Shown one piece after another: positions 52,149-60,240 of a stretch of 64,000 bases of DNA. The notes beneath the pieces are model-generated. The model made no database searches. It had not been told where the DNA came from and worked only from the letters and a program-made list of their open reading frames with translations. Position 1 is the first letter of the stretch. The number at the start of each line of letters is the position of its first letter. Origin of the DNA: Pseudomonas sp. BBP2017 (GTDB lineage Bacteria; Pseudomonadota; Gammaproteobacteria; Pseudomonadales; Pseudomonadaceae); NCBI RefSeq assembly GCF_003024385.1, contig NZ_PVZN01000012.1:62001-126000 (forward strand), in the 5' to 3' direction. Both the position numbers and the translations under genes were made by a program.

Positions 52149-54082
52149 AGCTGATACCTCAGGGCCAGGCTGCTCTGCAGGCGTTGGGCCTGGCGCAGGG
52201 ATTCACGCAGGATACGTCTGTCGAGATGGTTGAGGCTGTCCGGATCGACGCGGTTGGAGTACGGCAGATGCTGCCGACTTTGTAACTGGTGTTGCTGCAT
52301 GCGGGTTTGCTGGATGAAGTGGTAGGCCTCTTCATAGGCGGCGCCATCAAGCGGGTCGATGACTTCCCGGGTCACCAGTTCGCGCAGGCGTTCCAGGGTG
52401 TTGTTGGCGCTGATGCCGTTGGCCAGAGCCAGCAAACGGGCGCCGTCGACGAATGGTGTCAGGCCCTGGACCTTGAGGTCCAGGGTGGCGGCCTTGTCAT
52501 TGCCCTGACGGGTCAATACGAATTCACGCAAGCGCCCGACCGGTGGCCGCTGGCGCAAGGCATTGGCGGCCATCATGCGTTGGAACAGGCGGTTATCGGC
52601 GACTTGCTCAAGAATGCTTTGGCGCAGCTGTTCGCACGCATTGTCGTCGCCCCAGACCACCCGCAGGTCGAAATAGATGCTTGAGGCCAGCAGGTTTTCC
52701 GGTGTGGCTTCACGAATAAAGGCGGCGAAGCGCCGCGCCCATTCGGCACGGGACAGGCACAGCTCGGGGTTACCGGCCATGATGTTGCCCTTGCACAGGG
52801 TAAAGCCGCATTGCGCCAGACCCTGGTTGATGTGTTGCGCCAGCGGCAACAGGCGGCCACGGATCTCGGCGGCGTGGGCGGCATCGCGAGCCTCGAACAG
52901 AATGCCGTTGTCCTGGTCGGTGTGCAGGGTCTGTTCGCGCCGGCCTTCACTGCCAAAGCACAGCCAGCTGAAGGGTACGCCCGGATCGCCTTTGTCCTCG
53001 ATCGCCAGTTCGATTACCCGGCAGACGGTATGGTCGTTGAGCAGGGTGATGATCTGCGTAATCTGCGTTGAAGACGCGCCGTGGGCCAGCATGCGTTCGA
53101 CCAGTTGGCTGATCTCGCCACGCAGCGACACCAGATTTTCGATCCGGGTGGCATGGCGAATGGTCCGCGCCAGGTGGACCAGGTCGACGCGTTGCAGGGA
53201 AAACAGGTCGCGCTCGGAGACCACGCCGCACAGGCGCTTGTCCTCGACCAGGCAGACGTGGGCGATGTGCCGTTCGGTCATGGCAATGGCTGCGTCGAAA
53301 GCGCTGGCCTGGGGGCTCAGGTAGAACGGATCGTGGGTCATATGGCCGGCGATCGGCTGGGCAAAGTCAACGCTGGCGTCGGCTACCACCTGGCGCAGGT
53401 CGCGCAGGGTGAAGATACCAACCGCAAAGCGCTGCTCATCGACGATCACGATGCTGCCGACCTGCTGCTCGTGCATCAGGGTCACGGCCTCGCGCAGCGG
53501 TGTGTGCCGTTCGCAGACCACCGGGTGACGCATGGCCAGCTCACCCAGGCGGGTATTGAGCGAGTACTGCGTGCCGAGGGTTTCCACCGCTTGACGCTGG
53601 ACCTGTTGATTGACCTGGTCGAGCAGGCTGCTGACGCCGCGCAGGGCAAAATCGCGAAACACGTCGGAAAGGGCGAACAGGCGAATGAATGCCGCTTTGT
53701 TCAGTTGCAGACAGAAGGTGTCTTCACCTGCCAGGTGTTCAGTGCGGGTAGCGCGTTCGCCGAGCAGGGCGGCAATGGGAAAGCATTCGCCAGTGGTGAT
53801 CTCGAAGGTGGTTTCGGTGCCGGGGCGGGAGACGTGCTGGCGTTCGCCGACCACCCGGCCCTGCTTGACGATGTAGAAGTGTTCGACCGGTCCGTCGCTG
53901 GGCTTGATGATGCTGTCATTGGCTGCATAGAAACGCAGTTGGCACTGCTCGACGAGAAACGCCAGGTGGGCGTTCTCCATCTGGTTGAAGGGTGGGAAAC
54001 GCTGCAAGAATTGCAGGGTCCCCTGAATGTTCTGCAGTACTGCAGTTTTGCCAGCTTGGGAGAAGGCGTCCATTTTGCTCAT
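52145..54082 (-). CDS. cNMP-binding/CBS/DUF294 nucleotidyltransferase-like protein
   Basis: Cytosolic protein of 645 residues. It has a cyclic-nucleotide-binding domain (about 25-145), two CBS domains (about 185-305), a nucleotidyltransferase domain of DUF294 type (about 345-475) and a helical DUF294 C-terminal domain. The transferase motif is complete: FGSEGRREQT at 376-385, then TDQD with Asp389 and Asp391. The protein may therefore transfer a nucleotide to an unknown partner under control of cyclic nucleotide and adenylate binding. Start choice is uncertain among three close ATGs (54088, 54082, 54073); 54082 gives MSKMDAF. It is coupled to the exonuclease gene. Confidence 0.88.
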   Translation of the reverse strand: MSKMDAFSQAGKTAVLQNIQGTLQFLQRFPPFNQMENAHLAFLVEQCQLRFYAANDSIIKPSDGPVEHFYIVKQGRVVGERQHVSRPGTETTFEITTGECFPIAALLGERATRTEHLAGEDTFCLQLNKAAFIRLFALSDVFRDFALRGVSSLLDQVNQQVQRQAVETLGTQYSLNTRLGELAMRHPVVCERHTPLREAVTLMHEQQVGSIVIVDEQRFAVGIFTLRDLRQVVADASVDFAQPIAGHMTHDPFYLSPQASAFDAAIAMTERHIAHVCLVEDKRLCGVVSERDLFSLQRVDLVHLARTIRHATRIENLVSLRGEISQLVERMLAHGASSTQITQIITLLNDHTVCRVIELAIEDKGDPGVPFSWLCFGSEGRREQTLHTDQDNGILFEARDAAHAAEIRGRLLPLAQHINQGLAQCGFTLCKGNIMAGNPELCLSRAEWARRFAAFIREATPENLLASSIYFDLRVVWGDDNACEQLRQSILEQVADNRLFQRMMAANALRQRPPVGRLREFVLTRQGNDKAATLDLKVQGLTPFVDGARLLALANGISANNTLERLRELVTREVIDPLDGAAYEEAYHFIQQTRMQQHQLQSRQHLPYSNRVDPDSLNHLDRRILRESLRQAQRLQSSLALRYQL

Positions 54083-54103
54083 GAGCATTACCGCGTCTTT
54101 GTG

Positions 54104-54148
54104 TCGACCTTGTATACATCGACCTTGTTGTTTTCGACCCTCATGGTC
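54104..54148. promoter_or_regulatory. Three TCGACC repeats spaced 15 bp apart
   Basis: TCGACCTTGT at 54104, TCGACCTTGT at 54119 and TCGACCCTCA at 54134 start exactly 15 bp apart. They lie 20-65 bases upstream of the cNMP/CBS gene in the divergent gap. They may be an operator array for one or both genes. Confidence 0.45.
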
Positions 54149-54318
54149 GGCTGCAGGGTGCCCAGTGCCCATTGGACGTAAGTCTAAAAGGCGCGACGGG
54201 CAGGGTGAGAAACGCGACGGGTGTCAAATTGTCGACGAGAGGCGGGTTGCAAGGCGAGCAAAAGCAGTCTGAACTTGATTCGAGGGATATTTTGCAAGTC
54301 ATTGATGATGAGACAGTC

Positions 54319-54762
54319 ATGCCCGACCAAGAAGACATACTGAGTGATGCCGAGCGTGAAGCGCTGGCAACGGTTACGGCGCCGCGGGCCGCGCCACAGA
54401 AGGTATTGATCGTCGATGACAATCAGGAGGCTCGCGAGGCGTTGGCCAGTTACCTGAAAGCCAAGGGTATCAAGTGCGTAATAGCGGAAAATGCCGAGCA
54501 GGCACTGGCTTGCCTGAAGCGCGAGCGGAGTATCGGCCTGTTGATTACTGACTTACGTATGCAGCCGTTTGATGGCCTGGAGCTGATCCGGCAGATTCGC
54601 GAATCGGACAAAGCGGCGTTGCCGATCGTCATCGTGTCCGGTGATGCCGACGTGCCAGACGCCATAGCGGCGATGCATTTGAGTGTCGTCGACTTTTTGC
54701 TCAAGCCAATCGATCTGGACAAGTTGTTGGAGCTGGTGCGCAAGGAGTTGGGGGTGTTTTGA
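54319..54762 (+). CDS. Stand-alone receiver-domain response regulator
   Basis: Protein of 147 residues. A short acidic N terminus is followed by one receiver domain (about 28-145) and no output domain. The acidic pocket is VDD (33-34), the phospho-acceptor is Asp78 in LLITDLRMQP, Ser/Thr in VIVSGD is present, and the conserved Lys is in DFLLKPI. It may relay phosphate or act by protein contact. The ATG at 54319 has only a weak ribosome site; a TTG at 54292 follows GAGGG and would add 9 residues. It is divergent from the cNMP/CBS gene. Confidence 0.82.
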   Translation: MPDQEDILSDAEREALATVTAPRAAPQKVLIVDDNQEAREALASYLKAKGIKCVIAENAEQALACLKRERSIGLLITDLRMQPFDGLELIRQIRESDKAALPIVIVSGDADVPDAIAAMHLSVVDFLLKPIDLDKLLELVRKELGVF

Positions 54763-54768
54763 AGCTTA

Positions 54769-54831
54769 TCGCGGGGCAAGCCCGCTCCCACAGGGTTATC
54801 ACAAACCTGTGGGAGCGGGCTTGCCCCGCGA
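54769..54831. repeat. REP inverted pair
   Basis: Two complete REP copies face each other between the converging receiver-domain and malate-synthase genes. They probably end transcription from both sides. Confidence 0.88.
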
Positions 54832-54839
54832 TGAGCTAT

Positions 54840-57017
54840 TTACAGACCGTTCTTGGCTTTGAACTCACGACGACGGCGATGCAGCACCGGTTCGGTGTAG
54901 CCGTTCGGCTGCTTGGTGCCTTCTACCACCAGTTCGACCGCCGCCTGGAAGGCGATGTTGTTGTCGAAGTTCGGTGCCAGCGGGCGGTACAGTGGGTCGT
55001 TGGCGTTCTGCTTGTCGACCACCGGTGCCATGCGCTTGAGGCTTTCCAGTACCTGTGCCTCGCTGACGATACCGTGGCGCAGCCAGTTGGCCAGCAACTG
55101 CGCGGAAATGCGCAGGGTGGCGCGGTCTTCCATCAGGCCGACGTCATTGATATCCGGCACTTTCGAGCAGCCCACGCCCTGATCGATCCAGCGTACAACG
55201 TAGCCGAGGATGCCCTGGGCGTTGTTGTCCAGCTCGTTGCGGATCTCTTCGTCCGACCAGTTGGTGTCAGTCGCCAGCGGGATGGTCAGGATGTCATCCA
55301 CAGATGCCGGTGCGCGCTTGGCCAGTTCTGCCTGGCGGGCGAATACATCGACCTTGTGGTAGTGCAGCGCATGCAGCGCGGCGGCGGTCGGCGACGGTAC
55401 CCAGGCGGTGTTGGCACCGGCCAGCGGGTGGGCGATCTTCTGCTCGAGCATGTCCGCCATCAGGTCCGGCATGGCCCACATGCCTTTACCGATCTGGGCG
55501 CGGCCTTGCAGACCGGTGGCCAGGCCGATATCGACGTTGGAGTTCTCGTAGGCAGCGATCCACTTCTGGGTTTTCATGGCGCCCTTGCGTACTACAGCGC
55601 CAGCTTCCATGGAGGTGTGGATTTCGTCGCCGGTCCGGTCGAGGAAGCCGGTGTTGATGAACACCACACGTTCCTTGGCCGCTTCGATACAGGCCTTGAG
55701 GTTGACCGTGGTACGGCGCTCCTCGTCCATGATGCCGACCTTCAGCGTATTACGCTTCATGCCCAGCACGTCTTCGATGCGACCGAACAGCTCGTTGGTG
55801 AATGCCGCTTCTTCAGGGCCGTGCATCTTCGGTTTAACGATGTAGACCGAACCGGTACGGCTGTTCTTGCGGCTGGTGTTGCCGTTGAGGTTGTGGATCG
55901 CGGCAAGGTTGGTGACCAGGCCGTCGAGAATGCCTTCAGGCACCTCGTTGCCGTCCTTGTCGAGGATGGCGTCGCTGGTCATCAGGTGGCCGACGTTACG
56001 TACGAACAGCAGCGAGCGACCGTGCAGGGTGACAGTGCCACCGTTCGGTGCGCTGTACTCGCGGTCCGGGTTCATGGTCCGGGTAAAGGTCTGGCCGCCT
56101 TTGCTGACGCTTTCCGACAGATCGCCCTTCATCAGGCCGAGCCAGTTGCGGTAGATCAGCACCTTGTCATCGGCATCGACTGCGGCAACCGAATCTTCGC
56201 AGTCCATGATGGTGGTCAGGGCGGCTTCCATCAGCACGTCCTTGACTCCGGCAGCGTCGGTCTGGCCGACCGGGGTGCTGGCATCGACCTGGATTTCGAA
56301 ATGCAGGCCATTGTGCTTGAGCAGAATGGCGGTCGGTGCCGTGGCGTCGCCCTGGTAGCCGATCAGCTGGGCGTCATTGCGCAGGCCACTGTTGCTGCCA
56401 CCTTTGAGGGCAACAACCAGCTTGCCGCCTTCGATACGGTAGGCCGTGGAGTCGACATGCGAGCCGGCAGCCAGGGGGACGGACTCGTCGAGGAAGGCGC
56501 GGGCGAAAGCAATCACCTTGTCGCCGCGAACCTTGTTGTAGCCTTTGCCTTTTTCCGCGCCACCGGCTTCGCTGATCGCGTCGGTGCCGTACAGGGCATC
56601 GTACAGCGAGCCCCAGCGAGCGTTGGAGGCGTTCAGGGCGAAGCGCGCATTCATCACGGGTACAACCAGTTGCGGGCCGGCCATGCGGGCAATTTCGTCG
56701 TCGACGTTCTGGGTCGAGGCCTGGAAGTCTGCAGCTTCTGGCAGCAGATAACCGATGTCCTGGAGGAAGGCTTTGTAAGCCACGGCATCGTGAGCCTGGC
56801 CTTTGCGCGCCTGATGCCAGGCATCGATCTGTGCCTGCAGTGCGTCACGTTTGGCCAGCAGTGCTTTGTTCTTTGGAGCGAGGTCGTTGATGATCTTTTC
56901 TGCCCCCACCCAGAACTGCTCGGCGTTGACGCCAGTTCCGGGAATGGCTTCGTTGTTCACGAAGTCGAACAGGACTTTGGCGACCTGAAGGCCACCGACT
57001 TGAACGTGTTCAGTCAT
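54840..57017 (-). CDS. glcB: Malate synthase G
   Basis: Condenses glyoxylate and acetyl-CoA to malate in the glyoxylate route (725 residues, the long monomeric G type). Recognisable segments are the [25 protein letters not shown] and HGPEEVAFTNEL-like [18 protein letters not shown] regions, with catalytic Arg and Glu/Asp metal ligands in [12 protein letters not shown] and the [12 protein letters not shown] segment near the C-terminal domain. The start at 57017 follows GTGAGGC; an in-frame start 12 bases upstream is less well placed. A 433-base gap separates it from the divergent GcvR-like gene. Confidence 0.95.
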   Translation of the reverse strand: MTEHVQVGGLQVAKVLFDFVNNEAIPGTGVNAEQFWVGAEKIINDLAPKNKALLAKRDALQAQIDAWHQARKGQAHDAVAYKAFLQDIGYLLPEAADFQASTQNVDDEIARMAGPQLVVPVMNARFALNASNARWGSLYDALYGTDAISEAGGAEKGKGYNKVRGDKVIAFARAFLDESVPLAAGSHVDSTAYRIEGGKLVVALKGGSNSGLRNDAQLIGYQGDATAPTAILLKHNGLHFEIQVDASTPVGQTDAAGVKDVLMEAALTTIMDCEDSVAAVDADDKVLIYRNWLGLMKGDLSESVSKGGQTFTRTMNPDREYSAPNGGTVTLHGRSLLFVRNVGHLMTSDAILDKDGNEVPEGILDGLVTNLAAIHNLNGNTSRKNSRTGSVYIVKPKMHGPEEAAFTNELFGRIEDVLGMKRNTLKVGIMDEERRTTVNLKACIEAAKERVVFINTGFLDRTGDEIHTSMEAGAVVRKGAMKTQKWIAAYENSNVDIGLATGLQGRAQIGKGMWAMPDLMADMLEQKIAHPLAGANTAWVPSPTAAALHALHYHKVDVFARQAELAKRAPASVDDILTIPLATDTNWSDEEIRNELDNNAQGILGYVVRWIDQGVGCSKVPDINDVGLMEDRATLRISAQLLANWLRHGIVSEAQVLESLKRMAPVVDKQNANDPLYRPLAPNFDNNIAFQAAVELVVEGTKQPNGYTEPVLHRRRREFKAKNGL

Positions 57018-57450
57018 TGCTTGCCTCACTCTGCTCAGCTATTGCTCTTCTATTTAAGCCTTACGCGCTTCTCTAAACACGGCACCAGAACATGCCCGAT
57101 GGGCGGCTGGGTGCGGCCAGCCAGACAGGCTGGCGAGCGGTTGCGTATTTTCGCAGGCGCCTTGGCAGACATCGATTCGACGTTTTGTAGTCCGCGCTGC
57201 GGCATACTACATGATGCGCTGCGCTTGTGAAAATCAGACTAAATACGTCGTTCTGCGACCAATTAGTCGCAGAGGGTCACGCTGGGAGTCAGTATGTTCT
57301 CAAAAAAGTGGCAGATTGTTCCAGATAAATCTTGAAACAGTACACGATTAGTCTTTGAAGGCTGCTGCGGCAGGTTGCCGCGCCTTGCCTATACTTTCTC
57401 CGCGCCCTTTGATTTCAGGGGCCTAACCTTTAAATGCAGAGGGTTACCGC
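57018..57450. other. glcB-gcvR-like divergent intergenic region
   Basis: This 433-base gap holds the glcB ribosome site, a 26-bp dyad at 57186-57211 with TGTAGT/ACTACA ends, and an AT-rich stretch at about 57300-57360. A possible minus-10 TATACT lies at 57390-57395 about 55 bases before the GTG of the GcvR-like gene. No coding frame looks convincing. Confidence 0.55.
57186..57211. promoter_or_regulatory. Dyad upstream of glcB
   Basis: TGTAGT-N14-ACTACA with an inner CCGC/GCGG pair forms an imperfect 26-bp dyad about 170 bases before glcB. Its outer arms are identical to the arms of the aceE operators, but the spacing differs. Confidence 0.35.
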
Positions 57451-57969
57451 GTGGATCATCTCGTACTGACAGTGATCGCCCCCGACAAAGCCGGCCAGGT
57501 CGAACGTATCGCTGAATGCATTGCCGAGCATAACGGTAACTGGTTGGAGAGCCGCATGTCGCGGATGGCCGGGCAGTTTGCCGGGATCCTCAAGGTAGCG
57601 GTGCCGGCTGAGTCCTACGAAGAGCTGGTCCGGGCCCTGGAAGCCTTGGGCAAATATGATATTCGCGTGCTGATTGCCAAAAGCGGCATCGAGCCGTCCT
57701 GTACCTGGAAGCCGATTGCCATGGAACTGGTCGGTAATGATCGTCCGGGTATCGTGCGTGATATCACCCGTTTGCTGGCCGATCTGGGCGTCAATGTCGA
57801 GCGTCTGACCACCGAGGTGAGTCCAGCGCCCATGAGCAGCGAGCCGTTGTTTCATGCCGATGCCTTGTTAGCGATGCCTTTGACCCTTTCTCTGGATGTG
57901 CTTCAGGCCAAGCTTGAGGCGCTGGCGGATGACCTGATGGTGGAACTCAAGCTGCGGCCGGAAGAATAG
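57451..57969 (+). CDS. GcvR-like double-ACT-domain regulator
   Basis: Protein of 172 residues beginning at GTG after AGAGGG. Two ACT domains (about 1-80 and 88-170) are seen, starting LVLTVIAPDKAGQVERIAECI and MELVGNDRPGIVRDITRLLA. This is the architecture of GcvR, which in E. coli binds glycine and inhibits the activator GcvA. The pseudomonad protein usually lies next to bcp rather than here, so a different ligand or partner is possible. No DNA-binding domain is present. Confidence 0.85.
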   Translation: MDHLVLTVIAPDKAGQVERIAECIAEHNGNWLESRMSRMAGQFAGILKVAVPAESYEELVRALEALGKYDIRVLIAKSGIEPSCTWKPIAMELVGNDRPGIVRDITRLLADLGVNVERLTTEVSPAPMSSEPLFHADALLAMPLTLSLDVLQAKLEALADDLMVELKLRPEE

Positions 57970-57995
57970 TTATCCCGGTTTGTCGGGGACCGGCC

Positions 57996-58004
57996 TGTGG
58001 ATAA
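57996..58004 (-). promoter_or_regulatory. Perfect DnaA-box match 1
   Basis: TGTGGATAA is the complement of the strong DnaA box TTATCCACA. It lies 27 bases after the GcvR-like gene. A second perfect copy is 113 bases further on. Confidence 0.3.
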
Positions 58005-58108
58005 GCTGGGGGAAGCCTGCGCCAGCCCAGGCGGGCCGTGGCTTTGCTGTAGTTGAGCAAAAAACCACCAATTATCAGTGGCTTGTGCACAAAGCACGGG
58101 GATGAGGG

Positions 58109-58117
58109 TGTGGATAA
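58109..58117 (-). promoter_or_regulatory. Perfect DnaA-box match 2
   Basis: Second TGTGGATAA in the same 211-base gap, in the same orientation as the first. Two further copies occur inside glyA (near 3805) and the kinase gene (near 59846), so chance is possible. Confidence 0.3.
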
Positions 58118-58134
58118 CCTTGGGAGAGGTTGCT

Positions 58135-58159
58135 GCAGGCCACGTACTGCGTGGCCTGC
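58135..58159. terminator. Long GC hairpin between gcvR-like and rarD
   Basis: GCAGGCCACG and CGTGGCCTGC form a perfect 10-bp stem with a 5-base loop between two converging genes. On the plus strand a run of six T follows only after about 13 bases, so it is an atypical terminator that could serve both genes. Confidence 0.55.
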
Positions 58160-58180
58160 AGAGATTTGTATGTTTTTTGA

Positions 58181-59068
58181 TCAGCTGCGCCGGCGCAAGC
58201 TCAGCCAGGCATCGACGCTGTAGAGGGCCAGACCGGCCCAGATGAACATGAAGGCAACCAGTGTACTGCTCGACAGGTGTTCGCCAAACAGCAGTACCGC
58301 TTGCAGCAACACCAGCGTCGGCGCCAGGTACTGCAGGAAGCCCAGCGTGGTGTAGGGCAGGTGGCGAGCGGCAGCGTTGAAACAAACCAGTGGTACCAGT
58401 GTCACCGGGCCGGCGGCGATCAGCCAGAGTGCTTCGCTGCTGGTGTAGAAGCTAGCTTGAGCGCTGTGGGCCATGGGATTGAGCAGCAGCCAGCCGATGG
58501 CCAGCGGTACCAGCATCCAGGTTTCCACCACCAATCCCGGTAAGGCTGCGACCGGTGCCTGCTTGCGGATCAGACCATAGAAGCCGAAGCTCAGCGCCAG
58601 CACCAGCGAAACCCAGGGCAGGCTGCCGACTTGCCAGACCTGCTGGGCCACCCCGAGTGCCGCCAGGCCTACGGCAACCCACTGCAGGCGCCGCAGGCGC
58701 TCACCCAGCAGCAACATGCCCAGCAGCACGTTGATCAGCGGGTTGATGTAGTAGCCCAGGCTGGCTTCAAGCATGCGCCCGCTGTTCACCGACCAGACAT
58801 AGGTCAGCCAGTTGCCGGCAATCAGAGAGCCACTGAGGGCCAGGATCGCCAGGCGCTTGGGATTCTCGCGCAGTTCGCGCCACCAGCCCGGATGCTTCCA
58901 GACCAGCAACAGCAACGAGCCGAACAATGCCGACCAGAGCACGCGGTGGACAATGATTTCCACCGCTGGAACGCTTTGCAGCGCTTTGAAGTACAGCGGG
59001 AACAAGCCCCAGATGATGTAGGCACTCAGGCCCAGAATGTACCCGCGGCGCGGGTTGGCAGCGTGCAT
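58181..59068 (-). CDS. rarD: EamA-family transporter RarD
   Basis: Inner-membrane protein of 295 residues with about ten hydrophobic helices arranged as two EamA repeats. It begins MHAANPRRGYILGLSAYIIWGLFPLYFKAL and contains VEIIVHRVLWSALF and NWLTYVWSVNSGRMLEASLGYYINPLINVLLG, both typical of RarD. RarD was linked to chloramphenicol resistance in P. aeruginosa by name only; the substrate is uncertain. AAGGAATC precedes the ATG. Confidence 0.92.
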   Translation of the reverse strand: MHAANPRRGYILGLSAYIIWGLFPLYFKALQSVPAVEIIVHRVLWSALFGSLLLLVWKHPGWWRELRENPKRLAILALSGSLIAGNWLTYVWSVNSGRMLEASLGYYINPLINVLLGMLLLGERLRRLQWVAVGLAALGVAQQVWQVGSLPWVSLVLALSFGFYGLIRKQAPVAALPGLVVETWMLVPLAIGWLLLNPMAHSAQASFYTSSEALWLIAAGPVTLVPLVCFNAAARHLPYTTLGFLQYLAPTLVLLQAVLLFGEHLSSSTLVAFMFIWAGLALYSVDAWLSLRRRS

Positions 59069-59131
59069 GCAGATTCCTTGCTTAGGCAGCTATCTAAAAG
59101 CACCGCTATTGTAGACAGACTTGGGCGGGCT

Positions 59132-60106
59132 TCAGAACAATTTCAGCGGTTCTTCATCCAGTGCCGCCATCTGTTCGCGCAGGGCGAGAATCTGATCGCC
59201 CCAGTAACGCTCCTGGCCGAACCAGGGGAAGCTGCGCGGAAATGCCGGGTCGTCCCAGCGCCGCGCCAGCCAGGCGCTGTAGTGCAACAGACGCAGGGCG
59301 CGCAGAGGCTCGATCAGGGCCAGCTCGCGCGGGTCGAAATCGTGGAACTCGTTGTAGCCATCCATCAGTTCGGCCAGCTGGCCCAGGCGTTCATGACGGT
59401 CGCCGGCAAGCATCATCCACAGGTCCTGGACGGCGGGGCCCATGCGGCAGTCATCGAGGTCGACGATGTGAAAGACCTCGTCGCGGCACATCATGTTGCC
59501 GGGATGGCAGTCACCGTGCAGGCGGATCGTCTTGTGCGGGGTGCTGGCATAAATGGCCTCGACCCGTTTGAGCAGGTCGCGGGCGACTGACTCAAAGGCT
59601 GGCAGCAGGCTTTTGGGCACGAAATTGCCTTCAAGCAAAGTGGCCAGCGAGGCGTGGCCGAAGTTATCCACTGTCAGGGCTTCACGGTGCTCGAACGGGC
59701 GGGTGGCGCCGACCGCATGCAGGCGTCCGAGCAACTGGCCCAGGCGATAGAGCTGGTCGAGGTTGCCAGGTTCCGGGGCGCGGCCACCACGGCGGGGGAA
59801 TAGAGTGAAGCGAAAGCCGCTGTGTTCGAACAGGGTTTTGCCATTGTGGATAAGTGGCGCTACGACCGGGACTTCGCACTCGGCCAGTTCGGCGGTGAAG
59901 CTGTGCTCCTCGAGAATCGCCGCGTCGGTCCAACGGTCCGGGCGATAGAACTTGGCGATCAGCGGCTCAGACTCTTCGATACCTACCTGGTAGACGCGGT
60001 TCTCGTAGCTGTTGAGTGCCAGAACGCGGGCATCGCTGAGAAAGCCGATGCTCTCCACAGCATCGAGGACCAGGTCGGGGGTGAGGGTTTCGAAGGGGTG
60101 CGACAT
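59132..60106 (-). CDS. srkA: Stress response kinase A (YihE/RdoA family)
   Basis: Serine/threonine-protein-kinase-like enzyme of 324 residues that in E. coli counters programmed death under envelope and oxidative stress. The catalytic loop is IRLHGDCHPGNMM (Asp199, Asn204) and the metal site is IVDLDDCRMGP (Asp216). Lys52 in LIAKFYRP fits the ATP lysine. The length is typical. The ATG at 60106 follows GGAGC and begins MSHPFETL; a longer in-frame frame has no good ribosome site. It lies 63 bases from rarD on the same strand. Confidence 0.9.
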   Translation of the reverse strand: MSHPFETLTPDLVLDAVESIGFLSDARVLALNSYENRVYQVGIEESEPLIAKFYRPDRWTDAAILEEHSFTAELAECEVPVVAPLIHNGKTLFEHSGFRFTLFPRRGGRAPEPGNLDQLYRLGQLLGRLHAVGATRPFEHREALTVDNFGHASLATLLEGNFVPKSLLPAFESVARDLLKRVEAIYASTPHKTIRLHGDCHPGNMMCRDEVFHIVDLDDCRMGPAVQDLWMMLAGDRHERLGQLAELMDGYNEFHDFDPRELALIEPLRALRLLHYSAWLARRWDDPAFPRSFPWFGQERYWGDQILALREQMAALDEEPLKLF

Positions 60107-60153
60107 GTCAGCTCCTGCTGTGCGGTTCCCTGCATGGTATCGCACATTCAGTG

Positions 60154-60223
60154 GTGGGAGCGGGCTTGCCCCGCGATTGCGGTTTGTCAGTCACATCGCA
60201 TCGCGGGGCAAGCCCGCTCCCAC
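60154..60223. repeat. REP inverted pair
   Basis: Two complete REP copies face each other between the phoX stop and the srkA start, both on the minus strand. They probably end the phoX message. Confidence 0.88.
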
Positions 60224-60240
60224 AGGCAGTGCCTCGGCAA

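Noticed and set aside
57990..58120. Replication origin suggested by DnaA boxes
   Set aside because: No dnaA/dnaN/gidA genes, no AT-rich unwinding repeats and only two boxes.
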